Assembly (NCBI GenBank): GCA_026122225.1
Contig: JANEZZ010002665.1
Location: forward strand, 558,001 to 622,000
Origin: Heloderma charlesbogerti
Taxonomy: Eukaryota; Chordata; Lepidosauria; Squamata; Helodermatidae
Direction of reading: 5' to 3'
DNA: 64,000 bases
Part shown: positions 63,461 to 64,000 of the stretch, piece by piece
How the letters are laid out: each line of letters starts with the position of its first letter
How positions within the stretch are numbered: position 1 is the stretch's first letter
Program-made: the position numbers and the translations under genes
Notes under the pieces: generated by a model
Told to the model about the DNA's origin: nothing
The model's input: the letters and a program-made list of their open reading frames with translations, nothing else
Databases searched by the model: none

Positions 63461-64000
63461 TGGTCTGACCATGTAGAAGGCAGCTTCCGATGTTACCTTG
63501 GCGGTGACATCATCTGACCCTCCTCCCGTTCCTTTCACTGGCGCTAGCACGAGACAGAGTCCACAGCGGGGTGCGCTGGGAGGATCAGATCTGTGTGCCA
63601 GCCTGAACTTCTTTGATGAAAATACCACGGTAGAAATAAGCTCTGGAGCCATCAGCATGCTTGACGTCTCTACACAACTCCCAGAGGAGAGATCCCTGCC
63701 TGGAGGCGTTTACAGTAGTAGCTTGAAAGAGGCAGCCCCCCCCTCCCGCAAGAGCATTCTCTTGCGAGGCCTCTGACCTCCATGTAGAGCAGGGATGTAG
63801 AACATCTGGCCCACTAGCCCAATTTGGCCCACGGAGATTCTGCATCCAGCCCCCAGAGCCTCCTGGGATTCCTCCAGTGGTCGCTGCTTCTCCTCCAAGC
63901 CCTGTTCCCTAAAGTAATCCCCCGGAGGAATCCCAGCTGTTGGTAAAGTGTGGTGTAAATTGTGGAAGAACCTGAGTACTAAGGATGTACGGATTTTTTC
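63461..64000. other. Intron 5, unclassified
   Basis: A moderately protein-like open frame at 63546-63776 ends at TGA 63774. A further hAT-like fragment is at 63790-63900 (CATCTGGCCCACTAGCCCAA, TTTGGCCCACGG). No SPECC1 exon is visible here. Confidence 0.45.

Overview
The window is nuclear DNA of a squamate reptile (lizard or snake). It holds one recognisable protein-coding gene, the 5' two-thirds of SPECC1 (cytospin-B), on the + strand, in a dense background of interspersed repeats. The host call rests on repeats seen directly: a full-length Sauria-type SINE with perfect target-site duplications (4456-4819), the 3' end of a BovB LINE (37078-37241), a Penelope-like remnant with GIY-YIG endonuclease remains (10040-10612), CR1 and L2-type LINE tails, tRNA-derived SINEs and palindromic MITE-like elements. 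High GC, very GC-rich third codon positions and short distances between exons suggest a microchromosome; that part is inference.

Layout: 1-22.7 kb is repeats and unique non-coding DNA, with no exon I can support. The first coding exon (ATG at 22729) and the second (25338-25473) encode residues 1-94. A 30.7 kb intron follows. Inside it, at 32.1-33.6 kb, lies a 1.5 kb CpG island with tandem GC boxes and a short alternative first coding exon (32609-32648, [13 protein letters not shown]). Its phase fits the big downstream exon exactly. The 1.54 kb exon 3 (56134-57671), exon 4 (60383-60590) and exon 5 (62912-62985) encode most of the coiled coil. The exons join in frame to 701 codons with no stop. 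The rest of the coiled coil and the C-terminal calponin-homology domain lie beyond the right edge.

The gene therefore seems to be read from two promoters. An upstream one, not located, gives the long N-terminus. The CpG island gives a form in which 95 residues are replaced by 14 starting Met-Gly-Asn, which fits an N-myristoylation signal. This is the most interesting biology in the window. I found no evidence of a wholly new system. The other observations concern repeat structure: SINE dimers, several foldback families, a composite element with an internal minisatellite, an inverted pair of GC-rich elements, and a C-run minisatellite inside the island.

Repeat names are assigned by recognising sequence, without a library search. 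Boundaries are approximate unless target-site duplications are given.
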